A stretch of DNA of 64,000 nt from Nonomuraea turcica (GTDB taxonomy: Bacteria > Actinomycetota > Actinomycetes > Streptosporangiales > Streptosporangiaceae): NCBI RefSeq assembly GCF_030718205.1, contig NZ_JAUZQF010000039.1, positions 1 to 64,000 of the forward strand, read 5' to 3'. Made by a program: the position numbers and the translations under genes. The notes under the pieces were generated by a model. That model did not search any database. It was not told where the DNA came from and saw nothing but the letters and a program-made list of their open reading frames with translations. Positions within the stretch are counted from its first letter, which is position 1, and the number at the start of each line of letters is the position of its first letter. Of the stretch, positions 42,666 through 51,413 are shown one piece after another.

Positions 42666-44048
42666 ATGCGAGTGAGCGCCCGTGCCCGGATTGTGGGCTG
42701 GATGCTCGCCGTCGTCGGCCTCGCCCTGTCAGTCTCGATCTTCGCGACCTGGACCTTCCTCCAGACGAACCTCGACAACCGGGTGCAGCACGAGCTCGAG
42801 AACGAGGTCGACAAGCTGCGTAAGTACGCGGACAACAGCCGCGCCATCAGGGACGTCGAGGTCCTGCTCGAGGGGTACCTCGCGATCAACTCGCCGGACC
42901 GGTACGAGACCTTCTTCAGCATCGTCGAGGGCCAGCCCCACAAGGCCACAGCGATCCCGCCGCCCGTGCCCCTCGACGCTGACGGCGACCTGGTGGCGCG
43001 GCTGGCCACGGCCACCAGGACAATCAGCGGAAATGTCGAGACCGCCGAGGGGAGGGTCCACTATGCGGTCATCCCGGTCAGGGTGACCGCCGACCCCCGC
43101 CCCGCCCACTTCGTAGTAGCGATCTTCTACGACATTCACCGTAATGAGATCGTGGAGGCGGTGCGGGTGCTCGGGCTGTCCGCCTTGGCCGCGATGGCGC
43201 TGGCCGGGGCGGCCGGGTGGTTCGTGGCCGGGCGGGTGCTGGCGCCGGTCCGGCTGGTCAGCCAGACGGCCGAGCAGATCAGCGACTCCTCCGACCTGAC
43301 CCGCCGGCTGGACGTGCCGGGGGACGACGACGTGGCCGCGCTCGCCGGTACGTTCAACCACATGCTCGACCGGCTGGAACGCGCCTTCTTAGTACAGCGG
43401 AACTTCCTGGACGACGCCGGGCACGAGCTGCGTACGCCGATCACCGTCATCCGCGGTCACCTCGAGCTCATGGGCGACGACCCGGCCGACCGCGCTGAGA
43501 CGCTGGCCCTGGTCACCGACGAGCTGGAGCGTATGAACCGCATCGTCGACGACCTCCTCACCCTCGCCAAGGCCGAGCAGCCGGGGTTCCTGGCCGTGGA
43601 CACCGTCGAGCTGGCCGACCTCACGGTCAGCGTGGTCGCCAAGGCGCGGGCGCTCGGCGAGCGGAAGTGGCGGGTGGACGAGGTGGCCGAGGCCCGCGTG
43701 CCGGCCGACCGCCAGCGGCTCACGCAGGCGCTCATGCAGCTGGTCGCCAACGCTTTCCGGCACACGAAGGACGGCGACCTGATCGCCGTCGGGTCCGCCG
43801 TCCGGGATGGCCGGGCCGATTTGTGGGTACGCGACAGCGGTCCCGGGGTGGCGGTCGCGGATCGGGAGCGCATCTTCAGCCGGTTCGCCCGCGGGGCGGG
43901 CCGTACCGGCGCCCACGACGGGTCCGGGCTCGGCCTCGCCATCGTCAAATCCATCGCCGAGGCCCATGGGGGCCAGGTGCAGGTGACCGAGGCTCCGGGC
44001 GGCGGGGCCTGTTTTGTCATGTCCATCCCGCTGTGGGAGGTGCGGTGA
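42666..44048 (+). CDS. Sensor histidine kinase
   Basis: The 460-aa membrane kinase has TM1 at about 10-32, an extracytoplasmic sensor (33-166), TM2 at about 167-189, HAMP (190-243), HisKA with phospho-His253 in DDAGHELRTPITVI, and an HATPase domain with N-box QLVANAFRHT, G1 DSGPGVA and G2 GSGLGLAI. The stop overlaps the GTG of the response regulator (GTGA), so the pair is coupled. A poly-Asp protein is encoded just before it and DUF4956/VTC proteins just after the regulator. The set may sense envelope cations or polyphosphate state. Confidence 0.93.
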   Translation: MRVSARARIVGWMLAVVGLALSVSIFATWTFLQTNLDNRVQHELENEVDKLRKYADNSRAIRDVEVLLEGYLAINSPDRYETFFSIVEGQPHKATAIPPPVPLDADGDLVARLATATRTISGNVETAEGRVHYAVIPVRVTADPRPAHFVVAIFYDIHRNEIVEAVRVLGLSALAAMALAGAAGWFVAGRVLAPVRLVSQTAEQISDSSDLTRRLDVPGDDDVAALAGTFNHMLDRLERAFLVQRNFLDDAGHELRTPITVIRGHLELMGDDPADRAETLALVTDELERMNRIVDDLLTLAKAEQPGFLAVDTVELADLTVSVVAKARALGERKWRVDEVAEARVPADRQRLTQALMQLVANAFRHTKDGDLIAVGSAVRDGRADLWVRDSGPGVAVADRERIFSRFARGAGRTGAHDGSGLGLAIVKSIAEAHGGQVQVTEAPGGGACFVMSIPLWEVR

Positions 44049-44707
44049 ACCGCATTCTGATCGCCGAGGACGAGGCCAGGATCGCCTCCTTCGTGGAGAA
44101 GGGGCTGCGGGCCAACGGGTTCGTGACCGCCGTGGTGGGGGACGGGCTCGGGGCGTACGACCTGGCGTGCGCGGGCGGGTTCGACCTGCTCATCCTGGAC
44201 ATCGGGTTGCCGTTGAGCGATGGCTTCACGGTGTTGCGGCGGTTGCGGGAGTCCAAGGTGACCATCCCGGTGATCATCCTGACCGCTCGCGACAGCGTCA
44301 CCGACACCGTGGCGGGGCTGGAGGGCGGCGCGGACGACTACATCGCCAAGCCCTTCGCCTTCGAGGAGCTGCTGGCCCGGGTGCGGCTGCGGTTGAGGGC
44401 CGATCGTACGCCCGAGGTGACCGTGCTCCGTGTGTCGGATTTGTCGCTGGATTTGCGTACCAGGCGTGCTTATGTGGGGGACCGGGCGGTGGACCTGTCC
44501 ACCCGGGAGTTCGCCCTGGCGGAGATCTTCTGCCGGCATCCGGATCAGGTGCTGACCCGGGAGCAACTGCTGAGCCACGTGTGGGGGTTCGACTTCGACC
44601 CCGGCTCGAACGTCGTGGACGTCTACGTGCGGTACCTGCGTCGCAAAATCGGCGCGGACCGGATCGAGACCGTACGCGGCACCGGATATCGCATGAGAGT
44701 CGCCTAA
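44045..44707 (+). CDS. OmpR/PhoB-family response regulator
   Basis: The 220-aa protein starts at a GTG overlapping the kinase stop. Its receiver domain (1-118) has EDE near 8-10, phospho-acceptor Asp52 in LILDIGLP, Thr80 in ILTARD and Lys102 in IAKPFA. A winged-helix DNA-binding domain (125-220) follows (LSTREFALAEIFCRHPDQVL, VDVYVRYLRRKIG, VRGTGYRMRV). It is the cognate partner of the preceding kinase. The likely targets include the DUF4956-VTC operon 70 bases downstream, by position only. Confidence 0.93.
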   Translation: MNRILIAEDEARIASFVEKGLRANGFVTAVVGDGLGAYDLACAGGFDLLILDIGLPLSDGFTVLRRLRESKVTIPVIILTARDSVTDTVAGLEGGADDYIAKPFAFEELLARVRLRLRADRTPEVTVLRVSDLSLDLRTRRAYVGDRAVDLSTREFALAEIFCRHPDQVLTREQLLSHVWGFDFDPGSNVVDVYVRYLRRKIGADRIETVRGTGYRMRVA

Positions 44708-44777
44708 TCATCACCTCACGGCTGCTTCACCGGCCTCCTCCAGGCTGTTCATCAACAGGACAGAAAGAGGAGGGACC

Positions 44778-45335
44778 GTGTTCACCGGACTGGCGATGGA
44801 CCTCGTGGCGATCATCTTGCTCGCCTACGGCATCTACTATCGGCGCCACCACAGGCGCGATCTGCTGTTCGCCTACATCGCGCTGAACGTGGGCATCTTC
44901 GCGGTGGTGTCGCTGCTGCTGGTCCAGCGGGTCGACATCGCCGTCGGATTCGGGCTGTTCGGGCTGCTGTCGATCATCCGGCTGCGCTCCAGCGAGATCA
45001 CCCAGCAGGAGATCGCCTACTACTTCGTCGCGATCGTGCTGGGGCTGGTCAACGGGATCGCGGCGGCGATGCCGCTGACGGCTCTCACCCTGAACGGGGT
45101 GCTGCTCGCGGTGATGTACGTCGCCGACCACCGCGGGCTGCTCGGCCGCACCCGCCAGCAGCTCGTGACGCTGGACGTCGTGCACGCGGACCCGGAGCTG
45201 CTGAAGGCCGACCTGGAGAGCCGGCTGCGGGCCCGGGTGCTGCAGGCCATGGTCACTCAGGTGGACTACGTACGCGACGTGACCGTCGTGGACGTGCGCT
45301 ACGTGGTGCCGGACATGAAGGCGAGGGTGCGGTGA
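44778..45335 (+). CDS. DUF4956 membrane protein
   Basis: A GTG at 44778 follows GAGGAGGGA, a strong ribosome binding site. The 185-aa protein has four hydrophobic segments (about 5-20, 30-47, 53-68, 82-112), including VGFGLFGLLSIIRLRSSEIT, the DUF4956 core motif, and a cytoplasmic C-terminal domain. DUF4956 genes are repeatedly found beside VTC-domain genes, as here with GTGA overlap. The pair is thought to work in polyphosphate-related or extracellular-structure functions; the mechanism is unknown. Confidence 0.88.
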   Translation: MFTGLAMDLVAIILLAYGIYYRRHHRRDLLFAYIALNVGIFAVVSLLLVQRVDIAVGFGLFGLLSIIRLRSSEITQQEIAYYFVAIVLGLVNGIAAAMPLTALTLNGVLLAVMYVADHRGLLGRTRQQLVTLDVVHADPELLKADLESRLRARVLQAMVTQVDYVRDVTVVDVRYVVPDMKARVR

Positions 45336-46147
45336 ACGCGGACGTGGTGCTCGCCGGGGTCGCCGCGGGGGCGGCGGCGATCGAGCTCGAGGACGTGCCG
45401 GAGCTGATGAGCCGGGTGGACTCCAAGTACATCGTGCCGGCCGCGACCATGGTCAGGCTCGCCGCCGAGCTGGGTGACCGGTTCGCGGTGTTGCGGATCG
45501 ACGGGCGGCGGCAGTTCCGCTACACCTCGACGTACTTCGACACGCCGGACCTGGTCACTTTCCGGCAGCATCGGCAGGACCGGCGCCGCCGGTTCAAGCT
45601 CCGGACGCGGACGTACCTGGACGGGGGCGGCCGGTGGCTGGAGCTCAAGCTCGGCGGGGCACGCGGCAGCACCGACAAACACCGCATCCCCTACGACGAT
45701 GCGCCGGCGCACGCGCTCACCGCGGAGGCGCTGGACTTCGTGAGCGACACCCTGGTGCGTGAGCTCCGCCTGACCATGCCCCGCCCGCTGGGGCCGGTCC
45801 TGTCCACCGACTACAAGAGGGTGACCCTGGTGGACCGGGCGGGAATGGCCCGGCTCACCTGCGACACCGGCCTGGTCTGCCGCGGTGCGGGCCGGGTCGT
45901 GCCCGCCCACAGGGACCTGGTCCTGCTGGAGTCGAAGTCCGCGGACGGCAAGGCGGCCGTCGATCGGGTGTTACGGGGGATGGGGGTTCGGCCGGTGAGC
46001 GTGAGCAAATATTGCATCGCCGTCGCCGCCCTCCGCGACCGCCGCGCCAACCGGTGGCATCCGGTATTGCACCGCTACCTCGAGCCCGAGCCGGCGGTTC
46101 AGACGGAGATGACGACTTTGCCCCTGGCGTGTCCCTCTTCGAGGTAG
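45332..46147 (+). CDS. VTC-domain protein (polyphosphate polymerase-like)
   Basis: The 271-aa protein starts at a GTG overlapping the DUF4956 stop. It has the VTC tunnel-fold signatures: ELMSRVDSKYIVP (conserved RxDxKY start), RYTSTYFDTPDL, RRRRFKLRTRTYLDGGG (basic strand for phosphate binding), WLELKLGG with ExK, and LVLLESKSADG with ExK near the end. In yeast Vtc4 this fold makes polyphosphate from ATP. The basic and acidic ligands look intact. Its last 49 bases overlap the convergent oxidoreductase gene. Product and direction of activity are inferred. Confidence 0.88.
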   Translation: MNADVVLAGVAAGAAAIELEDVPELMSRVDSKYIVPAATMVRLAAELGDRFAVLRIDGRRQFRYTSTYFDTPDLVTFRQHRQDRRRRFKLRTRTYLDGGGRWLELKLGGARGSTDKHRIPYDDAPAHALTAEALDFVSDTLVRELRLTMPRPLGPVLSTDYKRVTLVDRAGMARLTCDTGLVCRGAGRVVPAHRDLVLLESKSADGKAAVDRVLRGMGVRPVSVSKYCIAVAALRDRRANRWHPVLHRYLEPEPAVQTEMTTLPLACPSSR

Positions 46148-47067
46148 CGGATCGCCTCGGGCGTTTCGCTCAGCGGGTAGGTCCGGTCGATGACCGGGGT
46201 GATCTTCTTGTCGTGGAGGAGGTCGTGCAGGGCGGCGAGCGTGTCCTTGCTCGGGCGGGCCACGTAGTTCACGAGCCTCTGGCCGCCGAACAGGAACATC
46301 AGCTTCCCCCCGATGATCCGGTTCATGGGGCCGGCCCAGCGACCGCCGCTGCCGGAGTTGGGGATGAACGTCCCGCGGGTGGTCAGAACGCGTCTGCACG
46401 CCGACAGGGGATGGTTGCCGACGTTGTCGAGGATGAGGTCGTAGCGGCGGGGCCCGCGGGTGAAGTCTTCTTTGGTGTAGTCGAGGACGTGGTCGGCGCC
46501 GATGGAGCGGACCATCTCGACGTTGCCGGTGCTGCACACCCCGGTCACCTCGGCGCCCAGAGCCTTGGCGATCTGCACCGCGAAGGTGCCCACTCCGCCC
46601 GCGGCGCCGTTGACCAGCACCCGGTGCCCGGGCCGGACCCGTCCCACGTCGCGGAGGCCGACCAGGGCGGTGACCGCCGCCGTCGGCACGGCCGCCGCCT
46701 GCTCGAACGTCAGGCCGGCCGGTTTCCTCAGCACCGCCGCGTCCTGGCGGACGGAGACGTATTCGGCGAGCGCTCCCTCGGCGCAGCCGAACAGCTCGTC
46801 GCCCGGTTGTAACTCGGTGACGTTCGCGCCCACTGCCTCGACGTGCCCGGCGAAGTCGGCGCCCAGGCCGTTGGCCTTGGGGCGGGTCAGGCCGGCCACC
46901 GCGCGGAAGATGTAGGGCGCGCCCCGCATGAAATGCCAGTCGCCGGCGTTGACCGCGGCTGATCGGACGCGGACCAGCACGTCGTCGTCGCCGACCGCCG
47001 GCAGGCCGGTGTCCTGGAGAGTGAGCACGCTGGGCGGGCCGTAGGCGTAGAAGCGGATCGCCTTCAT
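46099..47067 (-). CDS. Quinone oxidoreductase-like zinc-independent MDR
   Basis: The 322-aa protein starts MKAIRFYAYGPPSVLTLQDT, typical of QOR-family medium-chain dehydrogenases. It has GADFAGHVEAVGANVTELQP, the NADPH motif VNGAAGGVGTFAVQIAKALG, and a basic/Ser residue after strand 2 (VCSTGN) for NADPH. The zinc ligands of alcohol dehydrogenases are absent. It probably reduces quinones or enones in the cytoplasm. The gene stands alone and its 3' end overlaps the VTC gene by 49 bases, so antisense interference is possible. Confidence 0.9.
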   Translation of the reverse strand: MKAIRFYAYGPPSVLTLQDTGLPAVGDDDVLVRVRSAAVNAGDWHFMRGAPYIFRAVAGLTRPKANGLGADFAGHVEAVGANVTELQPGDELFGCAEGALAEYVSVRQDAAVLRKPAGLTFEQAAAVPTAAVTALVGLRDVGRVRPGHRVLVNGAAGGVGTFAVQIAKALGAEVTGVCSTGNVEMVRSIGADHVLDYTKEDFTRGPRRYDLILDNVGNHPLSACRRVLTTRGTFIPNSGSGGRWAGPMNRIIGGKLMFLFGGQRLVNYVARPSKDTLAALHDLLHDKKITPVIDRTYPLSETPEAIRYLEEGHARGKVVISV

Positions 47068-47157
47068 GAGACTCCTTGTTCATCTTGCTCTGGCGGGTGT
47101 AATAAATTTCTGACAGGTGTAACCGTAACATTCGCCTCCCGGCCCGGCAATGGCATG

Positions 47158-47192
47158 AAAAAGCCCCGGAGACGAGCACGTCGTTCCGGGGC
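47158..47192 (-). terminator. Intrinsic terminator of the acyl-CoA dehydrogenase gene
   Basis: On the minus strand GCCCCGGA (47192-47185) pairs with TCCGGGGC (47170-47163), with nested ACGA/TCGT, and is followed by TTTTT at 47162-47158. It lies 25 bases beyond the stop at 47217. This is a textbook rho-independent terminator, rare in this window for having a T-tract. Confidence 0.85.
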
Positions 47193-47216
47193 GGGAGAGG
47201 CGGGAGGGGCGGAGGA

Positions 47217-48440
47217 CTACAGAGGAAGGCCGCCGGTGGCGGCGCTCGTCGAGCCGGTCGCCCGATAGGCGGCGATCGTGCGTTCGGCGATGCGCATCTG
47301 GTGGATCTCATCGGCCCCGTCGGCGAAGCGGGCCCAGCGGGCGTGCTGGAACATGCTCGCCAGCGGCGTGTCCGTCGAATATCCCAGTGCCCCGTGCACC
47401 TGGATCGCCCGGTCCACGATCCGGTTGAGGCTGTTGGCCACGAAGTGCTTGGCCATCGACACCTCGGTGCGGAAATCCTCACCCTTGTCGATCTTGGAGG
47501 CGGCGTGCAGCACCATCAGCTTGCACTGGTACAGCTCCATGGTGGAGTCGGCGATCATCCACTGGATGCCCTGCTTCTCGGCCAGCAGGGAGCCGTGGCT
47601 GTAGCGGTTGAGCGCGCGGTCCACCATCATGTCCAGCGCGGTCTCCGCCTGCGAGATCCACCGCATGCAGTGCGCGAGTCTGGCCGGACCGAGCCGATAC
47701 TGGCCCAGGCGGTGGCCGTTGCCCCGTCCGCCCAGGATCTGGTCGTCGGGCACGCGCAGGTCCTGGATGTGGATCTCGCTGTGGCCGGTCGAGCCGTGCA
47801 TGGTCTCGACCTCGCGCACGTCGTTCCAGCCCGGGCTGGGCAGGTCCACGAGGAAGGCGGTGGTGGCGCCGCGCGACCCCTCCGGCACGTCCGGCTCTGT
47901 CCTGGCGATGAGGATGGCGAAGGTGGCGCGCCGGGCATTGGAGATGAACCATTTGTGGCCGTTGATCACCCATTCGTCGCCGTCGCGTACGGCTTCGGTG
48001 CGGATCAGCGTGGGGTCGGAGCCCGCCACCTCGGGCTCGGTCATCGCGAAGCAGGACATCTGCGTGCCGTCGAGCAGCGGGCGCAGGTATTTCTCCTTCT
48101 GCTCGTCCGTCGCCCAGTGCAGCAGCGTGTGCATGTTGCCCTCGTCGGGGGCCATGCAGTTGAGCACCCACGGGCCGACGCGGGTCTTGGCCGCCTCCGA
48201 CTGCACCATGGCCAGCTCCACGTGGCCCAGCCCCATGCCGCCCCACTCTTTAGGCATGTGCGGCAGCCACAGGCCCTCGGCCTTCGCCTGTGAGCGCAGC
48301 CGGACGAGAGTCCGCAGGTACGCGTCGCGGTCGTGCTCCTTCACCTCCTCCATCGCGGGGATGACGGTGCCCTGGATGAAGGTGCGGACCCGCTTGCGGA
48401 TCTCCTCGTGCTCGGGGGCGAGGGTGAAATCGATGGCCAC
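47217..48440 (-). CDS. Acyl-CoA dehydrogenase
   Basis: The 407-aa flavoenzyme begins MAIDFTLAPEHEEIRKRVRT. It has CFAMTEPEVAGSDPTLIRTE (flavin-binding motif of the family), the loop ILGGRGNGHRLGQYRLGPAR, and C-terminal IQVHGALGYSTDTPLASMFQ, the adenine-binding/helix region of the ACAD11-like group. GGGGAGG precedes the ATG. It introduces a double bond at C2-C3 of an acyl-CoA and passes electrons to ETF. No partner beta-oxidation genes are adjacent and it has its own terminator. Confidence 0.92.
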   Translation of the reverse strand: MAIDFTLAPEHEEIRKRVRTFIQGTVIPAMEEVKEHDRDAYLRTLVRLRSQAKAEGLWLPHMPKEWGGMGLGHVELAMVQSEAAKTRVGPWVLNCMAPDEGNMHTLLHWATDEQKEKYLRPLLDGTQMSCFAMTEPEVAGSDPTLIRTEAVRDGDEWVINGHKWFISNARRATFAILIARTEPDVPEGSRGATTAFLVDLPSPGWNDVREVETMHGSTGHSEIHIQDLRVPDDQILGGRGNGHRLGQYRLGPARLAHCMRWISQAETALDMMVDRALNRYSHGSLLAEKQGIQWMIADSTMELYQCKLMVLHAASKIDKGEDFRTEVSMAKHFVANSLNRIVDRAIQVHGALGYSTDTPLASMFQHARWARFADGADEIHQMRIAERTIAAYRATGSTSAATGGLPL

Positions 48441-48458
48441 CTCCCCGAAAGTACTCTC

Positions 48459-49460
48459 TCAGTTGGGTTTGCGCAGCGGGGTGAAGGCCCAGGACATGCG
48501 GGGCTCGACCGCCCAGTGGAAGAGCTTGCGCACCGGCGGCGTGCACAGCAGCGTGGCCGCGACCAGGCCGAGCCCGATCGACGGCAGCAGGCCCAGCTCG
48601 AACCGCTCGGTGGCTTTGACGACGAAGCCGTGGAGCAGGTAGGCGTACATGGTGGCCGCGCCCAGCCCGCTGAACCACGTGTGCCGCGCCGGCGTCACCG
48701 CCAGGAACGCCGCCACCAGCAGCGCCCCCGCCACCAGCAGCCCCAGCCTGATCGCCGTGCCGGTGAGGTCGTCCACGCCGATCTCCGTGTTCGACAGCCG
48801 CCACCTGATCCACTCCGTCGGCACGGCGGCGTGCACGAGCAGCGCCGTCGCCAGCCCCAGGCCGAGCACGCAGGCCCCGGCCAGCCTCATGTACGGCCTG
48901 CGCAGCCACTGGAAGTGCTCCGGCTTCAGCATCAGCCCCAGCACGTAGAAGGGCAGCAGGCCGAACGTGCGGTTCATGGACAGCTCGTCCGGCAGCTTGC
49001 TCATCCCGGTCAGCAGCGACAGCACGACCGCGACCAGCAACGGCCACCTGAGCTGCTGCCACACCGGCGTGGACAGCCGCCACAGGAACAACGACATCAG
49101 GAACCAGGTCAGGTAGTACGGCTCCAGCAGGCTCAGCTCGAACTTCCCGTAGAGGAACAGCCGGGGCAGTGAGTACGCCAGCTCGAAGATCACGTACGGC
49201 ACCGCCAGCGTGGAGATCAGCTTGCGTGCCTTGCCGGCCCCGAACGTGAACTTCCGCGACAGGTAGCCGGTGAGCACGATGAACAGCGGCATGTGGAAGA
49301 CGTACACGTAGAAGTAGAGCGCGTGCGCGAGGGGCGCGTCCCGCTGGTTCTCGATGAGGTGACCGCACACGACGAGCAGGATGGCCAGGTATTTGGCGTT
49401 GTCGAAGAACGGATCCCTGGCGGTGACAGGCTCGGCAATTACGGTCGTGCTCACAGGCAA
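48459..49460 (-). CDS. Membrane acyltransferase (acyltransferase-3/fucose 4-O-acetylase-like)
   Basis: The 333-aa product has about ten transmembrane helices and the family N-terminal signature DPFFDNAKYLAILLVVCGHL, with His34 the probable catalytic base, then YFYVYVFHMPLFIVLTGYLS. The start could be TTG at 49460 or GTG at 49454; the AGGGTG stretch upstream fits either. Such proteins O-acetylate sugars at the plasma membrane using cytoplasmic acetyl-CoA. It ends 18 bases before the acyl-CoA dehydrogenase start, so the two may be cotranscribed despite unrelated roles. Confidence 0.88.
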   Translation of the reverse strand: MPVSTTVIAEPVTARDPFFDNAKYLAILLVVCGHLIENQRDAPLAHALYFYVYVFHMPLFIVLTGYLSRKFTFGAGKARKLISTLAVPYVIFELAYSLPRLFLYGKFELSLLEPYYLTWFLMSLFLWRLSTPVWQQLRWPLLVAVVLSLLTGMSKLPDELSMNRTFGLLPFYVLGLMLKPEHFQWLRRPYMRLAGACVLGLGLATALLVHAAVPTEWIRWRLSNTEIGVDDLTGTAIRLGLLVAGALLVAAFLAVTPARHTWFSGLGAATMYAYLLHGFVVKATERFELGLLPSIGLGLVAATLLCTPPVRKLFHWAVEPRMSWAFTPLRKPN

Positions 49461-49502
49461 CGCACCCTAGCCAGGCTCATGGAACCGCCAGGAAACCGCG
49501 GG

Positions 49503-51413
49503 TTAAACCTCGGCGGCCAGCTCGGCCACCTGGGCGTGGTCGAGCCGCCCGTCCGCGACGATCGTGACCACCCGCCGGGTCAGCGTGTCCTCGACGACCA
49601 GCGGCCGGTCCCACGCCAGCGCCTGCCCGACGCCCGGATACTCCTCGACCCGCACGAACCACGCGTCGCCGTCGTCCTGGACGAACACCAGCGTCCAGTC
49701 CCGCCCCTCCGGGTCCGTGCCGGACATGGCGATCCACCGGTCCCGGCTGCCGTGCACGGCCTGCTCGTCGCCCGGCAGAGTCGTCCGGGCGGTGGAGGTC
49801 CCTGGCGCACGCCAGAAGAAGCCGCCGTAACCCGCGCCGACCCGGCCCTTGGTGGCCGAGCTGTTGATCTCCACGGGCGCGCCGGTGAGGTTGGTGAGCG
49901 TGAACGTGAAGTCCAGAGCCCATGCCTCGCCCAGCGGTCGCACGACCACCGTCCGCTCCTCACGTGCCATGAGCCGCTCGTCAGGGCCGATCCACTCCAG
50001 CTCCTCGATGAAGCCGTCGTCGTCGAGCCGCGAGAACGCCCGGTGCCGCTGGCCGCCGTGATCGCCGAGCCAGGCCGGACCCTGGTCCTTCACGTACGTG
50101 CGGCCGCCCCAGAAGTTCGCCCCGCCCAGGTCGGAGATCGCCACGCCGACACCGAGGTGGTGCACGTGGTCCTCGGGCCGGACCTGGGTGACCTCGACGC
50201 CGCCCAGCGTCCGCACCCCGTGCACGTACGGGCGCGGCGAGTCCGTCGCGGGGAGGTCGGGCTCCAGCTCGTAGTCCGCTACCGGCGTGCCGGCGACCAG
50301 GAGCCGCACTTTCGTCCACGGCGCGTCCAGCTCCGAGTAGAGGGCCAGCTCGTCCGCGCTGCGGGCCGTCAGGTCCGCGATGCCGGGCAGGAACCGGTAG
50401 GCGATCTCGTCCGAGCCGGGCTCCCGTGCGAGGAGCTGGTGCCGCTCGGGGATCGGCAGCGGCTCGGGCGCCAGCCGCACCGCGTCGAGCACCTGCGTGA
50501 ACGTCTCGGTCCGGGAGAGCGGCACCAGCAGGTCCACGCCCGTACGGAGATGATCGATGAGGTTCTCCAGCAGGTTGGTGCGCTCGTACACGGTGGTCGT
50601 GACCGACCCGTCCGCGTGCTCGACCTTGAGCTGGTCCTGGGTGTAGACGAGCGTGGCGCGGCCCTGGTCGCCGTGCACGACCAGGTACGGCTCGTGCCGC
50701 TCGGACGCGCACAACGTCACCGCGATCGTGACCACGAGACCGTCGTCCATCCGGATCCGCACGCACGACGTGTCGTCCGACTCGATCGGGTTGGCGTGGT
50801 AGAGCTCGGTCTCGATCTCCGCGATCGGGCCGTCCACCAGCGCCAGCGCGGTTGCCACGGCATGCGCGAACGGGTTGGTCAGCGCGCCGTCCACCACGTC
50901 CACGCCGTTGAGGCGGCGCTTCCCCGACCAGGCCGAGCGGGTGAAGTACGTCGACGGGCGTTCCCACGCGCCGGCCCCGCCGATGCCGCGCACCCGGCCG
51001 AGCGCGCCGCTCGCGATCAGCTCACGCACCGCGGGCACGGCCGCCGACCCGAGCGACTGGAACCCGACCTGGCAGGCCAGCCCGGTCGCGGCCACGGCCG
51101 CCGCGATGCGCCCATGTTCGGCGGGGCTGGGCGCGGGCGGCTTCTCCAGCAGCACGTGTGAGCCCGCGTGCAGGGCGGTCACCGCGAGGTCGGCGTGCGT
51201 GTGGATGGGCGTGCAGATGATCGTGATCTCCGCGCCGGTCTTCTCGATCAGCGCGCCGAGATCGGACGACTGCAGGGGCGAGGCGAAGTCGACCTCCACA
51301 GGCCGCACGTCGCAGATCCCGGCCAGCTCGACCAGCCCTCTGTCGGCGAGCCCGCGCAGGTTGCGCAGATGGTGCTGCCCGTGCCCGTTCGCCCCCGCCA
51401 GAACGACCTTCAT
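49503..51413 (-). CDS. Fused Gfo/Idh/MocA oxidoreductase and DUF6807 protein
   Basis: The 636-aa product is a fusion. Residues 1 to about 335 are a Gfo/Idh/MocA dehydrogenase: GANGHGQHHLRNLR dinucleotide loop, CTPIHTHADLAV, and LLEKPPAPSPAEH with the EKP catalytic Lys. Residues about 345-636 match DUF6807/PmoA-like beta-sandwich proteins (RPYVHGVRTLGGVEVTQVRP, EDHVHHLGVGVAISDLGGAN, GAGYGGFFWRAPGT). I start at the ATG at 51413, which overlaps the enolase stop as ATGA. It is the last gene of the leftward catabolic operon and probably oxidises a sugar or sugar acid, with the second domain of unknown activity. Confidence 0.85.
   Translation of the reverse strand: MKVVLAGANGHGQHHLRNLRGLADRGLVELAGICDVRPVEVDFASPLQSSDLGALIEKTGAEITIICTPIHTHADLAVTALHAGSHVLLEKPPAPSPAEHGRIAAAVAATGLACQVGFQSLGSAAVPAVRELIASGALGRVRGIGGAGAWERPSTYFTRSAWSGKRRLNGVDVVDGALTNPFAHAVATALALVDGPIAEIETELYHANPIESDDTSCVRIRMDDGLVVTIAVTLCASERHEPYLVVHGDQGRATLVYTQDQLKVEHADGSVTTTVYERTNLLENLIDHLRTGVDLLVPLSRTETFTQVLDAVRLAPEPLPIPERHQLLAREPGSDEIAYRFLPGIADLTARSADELALYSELDAPWTKVRLLVAGTPVADYELEPDLPATDSPRPYVHGVRTLGGVEVTQVRPEDHVHHLGVGVAISDLGGANFWGGRTYVKDQGPAWLGDHGGQRHRAFSRLDDDGFIEELEWIGPDERLMAREERTVVVRPLGEAWALDFTFTLTNLTGAPVEINSSATKGRVGAGYGGFFWRAPGTSTARTTLPGDEQAVHGSRDRWIAMSGTDPEGRDWTLVFVQDDGDAWFVRVEEYPGVGQALAWDRPLVVEDTLTRRVVTIVADGRLDHAQVAELAAEV

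Noticed and set aside
49293..51161. A 622-codon open frame opposite the Gfo/Idh-DUF6807 gene
   Set aside because: Shadow of a confirmed gene on the minus strand; no motif or start signal.
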